In this document: in pieces, positions 1 through 10,600 of the stretch | Layout of the letters: each line of letters starts with the position of its first letter | How positions within the stretch are numbered: position 1 is the first letter of the stretch | Assembly (NCBI GenBank): GCA_037833965.1 | Contig: AP031357.1 | Coordinates: forward strand, 21,844,001 to 21,908,000 | Source: Marchantia polymorpha subsp. ruderalis | Lineage: Eukaryota > Streptophyta > Marchantiopsida > Marchantiales > Marchantiaceae | Length of the DNA stretch: 64,000 nt | Direction of reading: 5' to 3' | The notes under the pieces: model-generated | Database searches by the model: none | Told to the model about the DNA's origin: nothing | The model's input: the letters and a program-made list of their open reading frames with translations, nothing else | Program-made: the position numbers and the translations under genes

Positions 1-196
1 CCACCGCTACTGCTCTCGGTCTCGGTCTCGGTCTCTCTCGAGCTCGTGGCGAAATCTCTATAAGAAGGCGATCGAGTCCTGCCTATCCGACTGCTGCTCT
101 CGGTACTTTGCACATCGCACAGTTCGCACAATTCTGTGATTTATTGGAAAGCCGAATCCACTGGAAGCTGCATTTGGAAGGTTGAGTAATCAGAGA

Positions 197-209
197 GAGA
201 GAGAGAGAG
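197..209. repeat. GA dinucleotide run in the 5' leader
   Basis: A run of GA dinucleotides lies immediately before the ATG at 210. Pyrimidine- or purine-rich leaders with GA/CT runs are common just upstream of plant start codons. It belongs to the leader of the inhibitor-3-like gene and is not coding. Confidence 0.8.
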
Positions 210-479
210 ATGTCGAGGACTTTGGAGAGGACCGTGTCACTGACGAACTTGAAGAAGCTGGGGCTGCGTGAAGCTTCGTTCTCGTCGTTGCCCAGCTTCG
301 CGCAACAAGCACACGCCGCGCAGAAGCAGAGGGACGAGATGTTGCAGCTCAGGTTCCCGGCTCGCGGTGCCAAGAAGCAGAAGACGGTGTCGTGGAAAGC
401 GGGCACCGTGGACAACGAGCTCATGCCGAAGAAGTGTTTCGAGAAGGAGTTCTTCTTCTCGCAGGACATCTGGGGCTGA
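210..479 (+). CDS. Protein phosphatase 1 inhibitor-3-like protein (PPP1R11/YPI1/plant Inh3 family, short divergent form)
   Basis: An intronless 89-aa protein. Residues 54-58 read KTVSW, an RVxF-type PP1 docking motif, and continue into W-K-A-G-TVDNELMPKK. The family core in animal inhibitor-3 and plant Inh3 is a lysine-rich stretch, V-x-W, three residues, TVDNE-x-M and two basic residues, so the match covers the diagnostic block. Inhibitor-3 proteins bind PP1 catalytic subunits, often with SDS22, in nucleus and cytoplasm. Here the family's Cys-Cys(-Cys) cluster after the core is replaced by KKCFEKEFFF with one Cys, and the acidic/His-rich tail is missing; the protein ends SQDIWG. The ATG at 210 is the first in frame after the GA run. 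The N-terminus (MSRTLERTVSLTNLKKLGL) looks helical and is not one I recognise. Family membership is well supported; whether it inhibits PP1 is inference. Confidence 0.72.
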   Translation: MSRTLERTVSLTNLKKLGLREASFSSLPSFAQQAHAAQKQRDEMLQLRFPARGAKKQKTVSWKAGTVDNELMPKKCFEKEFFFSQDIWG

Positions 480-1832
480 GCCGAGCTGAACCGAGCCGAG
501 CGAGCGAGCTCCATCGACAACGAGACTGCGTCTTCTCGCGGCCAATGTCGAGTCTCCGAGCTAGACTTCGACCATGGTTGCATTCGCTCCAAGGAGCCGA
601 GTCTGTGGCCTGTCCTCCTGTTCCTCGGGAAGCGTTTGACCTCCTCCTCCTCCTCCTCCTCCTCATCGGCATCATCAGCACGACATGACTCGCGAATCGA
701 GAAGGTCACCATGAGGCTCGACGTCAAATGTTCAGTCCTGCGAGCGAGCGAGCGAGCGACACCGAAGCTTCAGACGCTCGTCGCGATGAACTCACCGATC
801 CGAATTATCTGGCACTTGAAATTTGCACGATGGAGCTTGCCTTCAGACTGTCGGAATGCTGCGAGTAGAAATTAGAGAGTATATTTGGTGGACTCGGCAT
901 TTACGTCACGAAGCTGTGAACGATTGCTTGCTTGCAGCTTACATCGACTGACCTGCTGCGCGTCTCATCATGCGCTTCTAGAGTCAACTGCAAATGCAAG
1001 TGCAGCCTGGAGCCTATTCCAGGTTCACAATGTGCCATAGCTGTAAATATCAAATGTAGCATTTCAGATCGAAGGAGTCTGGAACCACTTGCAATTACAG
1101 ACTTTCCCATGTTTTAGTTTGGTGCGTAGTACAACTGAGAGCTCGTACATGAGCGATGGCGTATGAGAGATTTATGCCAAATGTTGAGTCAGGTCCATAG
1201 AGTCAAGGACGCGAGTCTGAGATATGAATGTTCATTCCAAGCACGTAAATGAGGTGAAGACTTACTACGATAGTCGTACATTATTTTTTCAGTATTAGTC
1301 GGGACAATATGACATATGGGTTATCTGTATATTAAGTAAATTCGGGGTTTTTGGATTTTTCTATCTTGATATGTTACTATGAAATATCTAATTGTGTATA
1401 CCATAAATTAGCAAAATATTTTAATAAAACGTTGGCAAAATACTTGCGATACTTTTTTTATTTTTAAAGCTAAATTCTCTTGGGGAGGAAAAATCTTTGT
1501 CCTAAATATATTACATAAAATGAAGTTACCGTCTATAAAGCAGGTATTTATTCGATAGGACTTCACTAGAACTTATTGCACTCTTTAAATGTCATGTTAC
1601 AAGATGATACCCTACCGAATGTACAAGTCATGTATGTTCTTGTATCAAGAGACATGCAGGAAGTGGAACTATGACAGCGAAACTTTGCTCGTCGTGCATC
1701 ATTGAATCGCTCAAATCTCCACTCGGTGCAATCAGATCCGGACCTTTCATCTTCCGAGACTTCCCTGTAGCACCAAAATTTGTAAAAATACTTGATAATC
1801 GAGTAATACAAGTACTCCATTCACTCCATGAG

Positions 1833-1964
1833 AATTTACTCTAAAGATTCCACACGTCTGCTGTTACTCACCGAGAGGGATATCTTGACAGCTCAAAAAA
1901 TTTACTCCAAAGATTCCACACGTCTGCTGTTGCTCACCAAGTGGTATATCTTGACAGCTCAAAA
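1833..1964. repeat. 66-bp tandem duplication (two units)
   Basis: Unit 1 is 1833-1898 and unit 2 is 1899-1964. Both start AATTTACTC and end TTGACAGCTCAAAA, with only a few substitutions. The period is a multiple of three, so the open frame starting at 1828 carries the same 22-residue block twice (core YSKDSTRLLLLT). That frame runs to 2160 (110 aa), but its product looks like no family I know and the surrounding DNA is AT-rich spacer, so I annotate the repeat and not a gene. Confidence 0.85.
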
Positions 1965-2685
1965 CCCAAATTGTTTGTGGGCTTGTGACAATGTCTACAG
2001 TTCATCGTTACCGTACACTATAAAGTTCGAATATGATGCGAGGTTTAGTGCACAAGAAAGACTTGTAGAAGTTTGCGACGATGTGACTTCTCATCATGTA
2101 AAACAAAACTTGATGAGTACCTTAAAGCAGTTTAGGTTCCTATGGGGTTTCATCAAGTAAATAACCCTCTATAAACTTAAGATATAAATAATCTAGAATG
2201 TAAATTTTAACGTTGAATAGTTCATCACTGATTTTTATACAAATTATTAGTAATTAAAAAGCTAGAAGTGTAATATTGAATCCGATAAAATTCAAACAAG
2301 ATATATCAAATCTTAGTGTGTCCAACCTGTGCAAATGTAGTAATACAACAAATTCAAGTAATTTTTTTTGAAATAAATTAACTACAAGAAGAAATTATGT
2401 GTATTATGAGTAATAGAAGTAGTGTACAATAGAGAATATAATATATTTTGAAAAATACATATGATATGTATTTTGAAAAAATTACATAAATCTCTAAACT
2501 GTACACTTGCACATGTTATGGTTCCTGGAATGAACCACTTTTATGGTAAGCTCTCAAGGTCATTCCTGGTCAAACCATTCAAAAAACAAGTAAGATCAAA
2601 GACCAGCGCATATTTCTCTATAATACAGATGTCAAGGATATTAGAGGTGATTTTCATTTAAGTTTAATGAGGTCTGTGTGCTTCA

Positions 2686-2693
2686 ATATTATA

Positions 2694-2730
<37 letters not shown>

Positions 2731-2749
2731 ACACATATATATGTGTTAT
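2686..2749. repeat. AT microsatellite with flanking palindrome
   Basis: An almost uninterrupted alternating AT run of about 45 bases is followed by a perfect palindrome at 2730-2747 (AACACATA then TATGTGTT). Such runs are self-complementary, prone to slippage and to cruciform formation. Confidence 0.9.
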
Positions 2750-3301
2750 TAATTCATTCAAAACCAATTAATAAAAGGAAAGATTACTCATCAAATTGAA
2801 TAGTGTTCAAAATTCAAACATGTCTTGTTGTATATAAAATATTTTAGCTATCTAAATTAAGTTGTAACCAAGGCACACTCAAAATCCAACATGATTCCAG
2901 GTGTCAATCGATTAACCATTGAACACCGAGTAAATTTCCACATTCTTATTTTGCAAGATACAAAGACGTCCCATGTTATAAAACATGTTGATCTTGTGAA
3001 ATGAACCATGCGGATTAATTCTCAGGGACACGGAAAAAAGTGAGCGAAGTCTGGGGAGGCTAGAGGCTAGACCGGGTGGGGACGTCGTCCTTGTCTTGTC
3101 TGGAGGGGCAGGAAACGCCGTTGCAGTCTAGGTCGGCCACCGTTCACTGACAGCAGCAGCAGCACCAGCTTCCGCAAGGGTTGCCATGGGACGTTGCGAC
3201 ATTTCCCGTTGCACAATCGTTGGAGGAGCTGCTGCTGGGGGGCGATCGAACGCTGCGAGCGACGAGAGAAGGGGACACATTGGACTGGCGCTCGCGGAGT
3301 C

Positions 3302-3472
3302 ATGGCGAAGGGAAAGGGAGCGATCCTGGTGCGGTTGATCTCGGCTGCGGGAACCGGATTCTTCTACGTTACCACCAAGAATCCTCGCAAAATGACCACC
3401 AAGCTCGAGTTCCGCAAGTACGATCCGGTCGTCAAGCGTCACGTGCTCTTCACTGAGGCGAAGATGAAATGA
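3302..3472 (+). CDS. Ribosomal protein bL33, mitochondrial type
   Basis: An intronless 56-aa protein starting [20 protein letters not shown] and ending [11 protein letters not shown]. This is the complete bL33 fold: the KG-rich start, the [10 protein letters not shown] strand, the K-L-E-F-R-K-Y-D-P block and the invariant H-V-L-F-T-E-x-K-M-K tail. Length and tail match the nuclear-encoded plant mitochondrial L33 that lacks the zinc-binding cysteines. It sits in the large subunit near the E site and the tRNA exit path. An in-frame ATG at 3194 would add 36 Arg/Cys-rich residues containing acidic residues, unlike a typical presequence; family members start at MAKGKG, so I choose 3302. Mitochondrial rather than plastid assignment rests on sequence type, as plastid L33 is usually plastid-encoded. 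Confidence 0.93.
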   Translation: MAKGKGAILVRLISAAGTGFFYVTTKNPRKMTTKLEFRKYDPVVKRHVLFTEAKMK

Positions 3473-4668
3473 TCAGGGCAATCCCGTCGACCTTCCAAAG
3501 GTATGGATGCGCCGGATTTGAGCTGAATTGCGCGGCCCATGGATGATATGTCGATCTTACGGGCGGCTGACTCGACATGTTGCTCGGGTGGACTTGGAGA
3601 TGACCCAGTGACTGCGTATGTGAGGTCGTTGACGGTGGGCACCGATTTTGATTATTCAATCACCGCGAATTTGAGGTGGAAGATCTGAAAGATTTCCTTC
3701 AAAAGTGTGAGCTTCGAGTAACCCAGAGAGTTAGAGCTCGGAGCGCCGAGTTTTGCAAAGTTTTTTCGAGCTTGGCCTCACTCCTCAATCTTATGTCTGG
3801 CTATCTGCGATGAACATCTCCTGCAATTGTTGTTCTGGCGTTTACCGCCGACAAGTTTTGTACAGGAATTCGAGCTTGGTTGGTTGACTTCAAAGTTGGA
3901 TTAAGGGTTTGGCGTACTATACTGCACAATGTGGGGATCCAGATAGCGTGCTTGGAAAAACCTCAAATTTGTTGCACCTGTTGTCCGATGTCCATCCAAT
4001 TTCCTTCCAATTTGGGTTCCAAGTGCTGCAACTGAGCTCAAGTGTGTCTGTCCGTCATGCTCCTGCACTGCATAGTACGAACTCCCAGTAGATGATTGTG
4101 GTTGCTACGTCTGCTTCAGCGTACGGTGATTCTTGTCAGTTCTTAATATCATCACAAAATCTTTGTTGACTAGATTAAAAGGGGTTCCCTTTTGTTCCTT
4201 GTTTACAGTCTTCTCGTCGATTATATAACATCATTGACTTGTGGATTTTATCCACGACTCACCAGCCAGTTAATGAATTCAGTGGCTTTCAGAGTTTTTT
4301 TTTTCAAACAATGTTCACGATGTTGTTGATTTTGTTGACGTCCTTGGATTTGTAAGATGCCGTTGGAATCATAGCATTGTGGAGTTACTTTACATTGATT
4401 TGAGTCGATACGCCTCACAGGCGTTGTGATTGCAATACTTCATGTGCTTCATCAAGCCTTATAATACAAATACTTGTACATGTATGAATTTATCTACAAC
4501 AATACAGCTTAAATGTTGAGGTACAGATGATGCTCAAAAAGCGTAACTCATCAAAAACTCATGTCCTACACGATCTTGGAAACTGGAGTACAAAATCTTG
4601 AAAATGCTCGGGCACCCTTGAAGGAAGTGCGCGTGCTGATAGAATCAGGCACGCTCGGACGCTCGGAG
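3473..4668. other. Convergent spacer between the bL33 gene and the kinesin-4 gene
   Basis: This holds the 3' region of the bL33 gene (+) and, towards 4668, the 3' UTR of the kinesin gene (-). CCAAAG|GTATGG at about 3500 resembles a donor, so an intron in the 3' UTR is possible. No protein-like reading is supported. Confidence 0.6.
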
Positions 4669-7600
4669 CTAGGAATGGCCCCTAGATGGTGGCACTGATC
4701 TCATGTCCACGTCTCCATCCGTTAACTCTCTCACGTTGCGCACCGGCAGCCGAATCCCAAGTCCAGCCTTGTGTAATAATGACTTGGTGTTCTCGAGTTC
4801 ATCCTTCAGTGCCTGATGATCTTTTTCTAGGTGATCGTGCTGTCTTTCTAACTGCTCATGTTGCTGAAGAAATGTGCAAGCTCTGATATCCCAAGCCTTT
4901 CTCTCATTTTCCCAAACATGTCGCTCATTTTGCACCATATTCTCGAACACCTGTCAGTTTTAATGCAAAGTCACAGTTAGTTGATCATCAGACCAGTTCT
5001 GTTTAATCAGTCCGCTTGACCTTAAATAAGTCATGACGCTGTATTGTTCATAAGACAGATCTGCACATTTGAAGGTGCTTTGTCTCACTAAATCTGCCTC
5101 TTTTAAGATCCCTGATAAAAAGGCGTCGTTCACAATTACCTTTTTCTCAGCTTCCCAAGCGGATATCATTTCTTGAAGCTTTCGCTTCAAAAGACTGTTT
5201 GTTTGCTTGTATTGCAAGTTGTCTTTTCGCAGAGCGACAAGTTTCTGATTGGTCTCTAGATACTGATGTTCGTCTACATTTTCCCTGTTGTCTACATTCT
5301 CCTCTCTACGTTCTACTCCATAATTTTCCTCGGACTGAACTTCAGGTGATGAATTTGGCGCCCTTGGATTGTTTGGCCTGCAACAGCAGGAGTCAGGAAC
5401 CTTCTACTGTATCACATTCCTTCCATTTGGCGTATATTAGTTTCTAAAAGCTGAAGGTTTACCTCAGCTCAAACCTTTGAAATAATCACATATTTCAAAC
5501 AATTAACCATTTTCACGGGAACATTTCACTACGGTTGTCCAAGCAATCTGAATCAGAAGTATGTTTACGATCCAAACAACGTAAATAGCTCTTGTAGATA
5601 TGTTTTCAGCAGAAAGCCCACAAATGTTTTAGTCATGTCCCAAGATAGCATCACGAGTATCACCCATTGAGGTTGTGGAAGAACGTAGATATACACAGAT
5701 TACTTTTTCTTTCATTAAGCTAGTTGATTAGTAGTGCGTAACTCTTTTAAACGAATGAACTTCGAGGCACGTTTCCAGTCTAGGCACGTGAGCATACCTC
5801 TCGATAATCGGTGTGACAGAGACGGTTTCCACTTGCTTCAGCAGATACTGAACCTCTTTTGCATGTTGTGAGTGAAGCTCTGTCAACCTGCAAATACGAT
5901 ATGGGAGTCTACCATCAACGACAACGCAGCTGATTGTTGACAATGATGCACAGTTCAAACATGACTCACGAGCTTAGAGATTTCACTGCTACTTACCGGC
6001 GATCAAACTCAAGCTCTTTAAGTCTGGAGTTGCTCTCTGCCTCAGCCAGCGCATGTGTCTTCTCCTTGAGTTGCAACTCTAAGTTTGCCACTAATTTAGC
6101 TTCCTGTCTTTGCTTGTCTTTTATGTCTACAAATTTCTCCAGATACTTTTTGAGGACAACCTTAGCCTCCTGCAATCCAAGATTTTCTAGCTGAGACTGC
6201 ACCTGCTCTCTGCAGATCCATATGTAAACAGTGTAAGGTGTATACTTCATGGTGTTAATCCTTGGTATGCCTGTTTGACAAGATAAGGTTTAGTCAAAAC
6301 ACTGGTTGTGATAGACGAGAAGTTGTATTCACACTCTACATACTTTCTATGGTCTGGTCGCCTCCAGACCAGTATTCGATACCAGAGTCATGATTGATAA
6401 TTATTTCATTCCTAAGACTTCTCCCGTGAATTCATCAATCTGATCTCTTATATTCACTACGATGTTCTATAACAGTTTTTTGAAGGTTTCTTAAGCTAAT
6501 TGGGGAAACAAATCAGATTGATACGAGAGAGCAGAAGAAGAACCCTATCATTCAATCTCATCGATACTCACAATGTGCTTGCAGGATCTTGTATATTCTT
6601 CTCTTGTTCTGCAATGGACAGTGTAACATACTCTGCTTGTGCATCCAGAGCTTCAATGCGTTCATCCAACTCTCCTACTAATGATGCTTCCCCTTTGGTC
6701 ATAAGTTTGTGAGGTTTGCGGCTTTCCTCAAGCATCGCGCACTCGTGTTTTTCCCGCTGACATTGATCTCTCAAAGACATGACCTACTTGCACGAAAAGA
6801 GAGAACTCATACTTGTTCAGGACCTGGTACGTGGTCAACTGCATTTATCTACTCCTTAGTAATCAACAAGTAGTCCCTTATCTTCACAAACTGGATAGAT
6901 CAAATAGCAGAAGTTAGACATTAGAAAGGAATACCTCTTGAAGTAGATCCTGCGCAATCTCCGTCCTGCCCTGTACTCTGGCTTCTTCTGCTTTGGTTTG
7001 TAGGAGTTCAACTTTAGTTTCCATATCTTGAATGTACAACGTTCTCTTCTCCAGTTCTTGAGCAATGTCATGAACGGCCCTTGCATGCTTGAGCTCCAGT
7101 TTGGAGCGTTCGTTCAAGCACTCATCCTTTTCTAGAAGTATTTCTTCTTTTTTTGCTTCCTGTAATTGAACGGTCAAAGTGTGTTTCCAATAGTCATTTA
7201 CAGTGTTCGGTAGGTACTGGAATGTGTTTTTAAAGTAATTACATGAAATTTCTGCCCTTGAAGGCCGATTCCCCAGTCTTCATTATTTTCCAATGTTTTT
7301 CTAATTACTGGAGTGTTTTCTAAATTGAGTACATGAAATCATTAAGGGCCAAGTACATATTTTTCTTTCTATGCATCCTACTCTCTTTTTTAAGACTCGA
7401 GGTCCAATTACCTTCATACGCTGGACCGAAGTAGGCTTGACAAACTACCTAGTAAGGTTTAAACTGTACGCTCATTTTGATCACGTGGTTAATTGAAGTA
7501 CGTAGAGTTGAAGTATTTCACCCTCTCTTACCTGCTTAATTTTCAAAGCAACTGCTTCCTTGACTTTTAGAAACTTGCCAATCTCCTGATCAAGAGTCGT

Positions 7601-10600
7601 CACTGTTCTTTCCACGTTGCTCACCAGAGCTGGAGATGACGCATCTGGGAGTGGCAGGACTGCAGTAGTATTGCCCCTCCTTGCAGTTTTATGAGCTTGA
7701 TCATAAGCCATACTCCTTTCTCGGTTGCTCAACTTCGACGAGGTGTCAACTTCCAATAAGCCAAGCTCCTTGAGTTTTTTGTTTGCAGCTGCCATTTCTT
7801 CGTTTTTCCTTCTAACAACCATTCGTTGTTTCTGATTCTCCATCTTCAGAGGAAATCAAATCAGGAAAGAAAACAGACAGAAACTGATTTGTCTATGAAA
7901 CACGCTGGACTATATTTCCAACCTCAGAGTGTAACCACACGACCCAAAACAAGAACGCCTGTGTAGGGACGTAATAAATCTTAAATACCTCAAGTTCACG
8001 AACTCGCTTCAACTGAGCTTCTGAATCACGCTTCAGAGCAGCCATACTCTTCAGATGACGCTCATGTTCATCCTCGTACATATCAGTTGTTTCTTTGATT
8101 TTTTTCTTGAGTGAGTCTTGTTGAGCTCTCATCCGAGTTATTTCATGCTGTAAATTTTGCACCTACACATATCTTCATACTTATGAGTTGTTTCTTTTAC
8201 ATATTATCTTGTAGGGCCCTATTTTGTTACAGCATTTGACTTGCACACCTCTACGTAAGAGGCATCTCTTCTGAACTGATTTTTCTGTCCTCATCCAGTT
8301 ATCTAGCTTCAAGGCAGAAAGTATGACGGAGCTAGATTTCTTTTCCTACGAAAAATGAAAGTTTGTTCAAGTTAGAACTCTCTCGAAAACTGGCCCGGAT
8401 GTTGAAATCACCCAGTGCTCTACCCGAAAGAAAGAATGTATGACACCGCTGATGAAACTAGAAACAGTAAAATCTTTTGAGTCATTTACAGATGTATTCA
8501 ACATACGTACCTCTTAAGAGGCTCACCCTTCTACCTTCTTGCTTTAATTTGCCTAAATTGACGACAAGCTGCGAAAACTCACTTTGACTTCAGATTTCGC
8601 TTTATGCCGTTCAAGCCGTTGTGATTCTTGTTCCCAACGTTGTTTCTTCAATGCTATTAGTTGGCTTGTAATTCTTTTGACCTTCTCTTCATATTGCTCG
8701 CGAAGTTTCTTCTTCTCTTCTACTCCTCTAGCAGCATTTTTATCAATTGCATCGAGCTCCTTCTTGAGAGCCTCCACTTCCTCTTCCTTCCGTCTCATCT
8801 GTACATATGGATTTTATTTTTCTTAACATCATCTCTGGACTTGCAGAGTTTGCTACAACAGACATGCGGAAGAAGTTTTGGTAACATGATAATCTGCATC
8901 AAGTAAAGAATCTCAATCACCTCAGCTTCAAGCTCTAGCATGCGCGACTCATATTGTAGAGTCAAATGTTTGGCTTCAGCTTCATTCCTAGCTAGCTCCT
9001 GTATAAGTTCCTCCTTTTGCTGAATACTCAATGCTAATTCATGCAGCTGCTTATCCATGATCTGCTTGCTGCGTTTGAATTCACGAGTTTGAAGACGGAC
9101 GTCCTCTTCAAGACGTGATTTTTGCTCTTCTATAGCTATCTTCTCAAATAGTAACCTCTCCTTCTCGTCCTCCTCAGCCTATGATTTCATCAGACAAACG
9201 AATTTGTTTACATGTCATTTACAAGCCTTCATCTATCTGAAGGTTTATAACATATATGACCCACAATCAGTCTCAAATTAAAAATTATACCGATAAAACT
9301 CTGTGAGCAAAAGACTGTCTTCGGCTTAGTAACACAGAAAGGGCAGATGATATTCTGACGAGCATTTGTGTTGTAACTTTAACGCTTGTGGGACATTATC
9401 AGGTAGTGCAAGTGTCTTCTTAGACTCACATGTCACGCGAAAACAAAACCTGCTGCCGAAGGTACAATGAATATATGGTCTATGAGGTGCATCTGCTGAG
9501 AGTCCGCTGAGAAACTACTGAGTTTGCTGAGAAACTCTTTCAAATTTGGCCAAAGTTGAAAAAGTCTGGACGTTAAGACCTTTCAGATGAACGACTGGTC
9601 ACTCGAATATATGGTATCTTTCACACTGGATCCAAACTGGGGTCATTGGAGCAGACATAGATAGATTGAGGTAAGTTTTGTAAGTATGGGACTAAGCAGA
9701 ACCTTCATTCTCTCCGCAAGTTCCTCTAACTTCTGCTTCTCCGTGTCAACGTTGGGTGTAGCAACTGGATCAGCTCCATCACCAATGTCTCCTCTACCCT
9801 GATTGGATCATGTTTGTGCTTGTTCAGGCATACCACTATCATGTATTTCACAATTATGATAAGAAATCAAGCCCAGTCAATTGAACTCTTCCTAATGACC
9901 ATGAATTATATGAAAATAAGACATGCAAAGTCCCAATCTAACTGCCGTTGCTAACTCGCCGTATTAGTATGAGCAACTGGTGTAGTCACTGTCCCACAGG
10001 ATACTGAAAGAACTGACTTACATTTGCATTTTTTACACAAGCTTGCGATGCTTGCATTCTTAGTGGTATTAACTAAACAAACATATGCCACGACGACATT
10101 AACTATGGAGGAGACAATGTCTCTTGTAGCAGGCATTATTTTACATACCCCTTCACAAGATTCACAGACTTGAGGAAGATCCTCGTACTGCCGGAGATCG
10201 TTATCTGCCTTGGACCTGGCAGATCCTATGTGGCCATCAGATCTACCTGATACAAGTGCTTCCAGAGAAATTTTCAGGCGTGCTAGTTGATCGTCCTTGG
10301 CCATAGCTTCTTTCGACATATTTGATATAATTGCAGCATCATGTTCCAATTTTATCAATAAGTCTTGCTTCTCACTCGCCAAATCTCTTGCTAGAGCTTT
10401 CAATGACTTGATTTCTTTCATCTGCAAAAGAGATTCATTACGAAGAATTCTTAAAGATGAAGATTTACCAATTCACAAAATTACCACTGCACAACTCGGT
10501 TCAAGATCTTATACTTCCAATGTGTACATACCGTCCTATCATCCAATCAAGTTGCTCATCCACTGAAAATTTAAGTCCATTAGGAGGTATACAATACGCA

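Larger units (their letters stand above)
480..3301. other. Intergenic stretch: 3' region of the Inh3-like gene, AT-rich spacer, promoter of the bL33 gene
   Basis: No convincing gene. Directly after the stop there is a TCC run (about 637-663) and some GC-rich sequence, probably the 3' UTR. From about 1290 to 2900 the sequence is AT-rich, with a 66-bp tandem duplication at 1833-1964 and an AT microsatellite at 2686-2749. From about 3050 it turns GC-rich again, consistent with the bL33 promoter and leader. The open frames here are short and show no recognisable domain. Confidence 0.6.

Noticed and set aside
3194-3301. N-terminal extension of the bL33 protein from an upstream in-frame ATG
   Set aside because: The 36 extra residues include acidic residues and a Cys/Trp cluster and do not look like a targeting peptide. 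Family members begin at MAKGKG.
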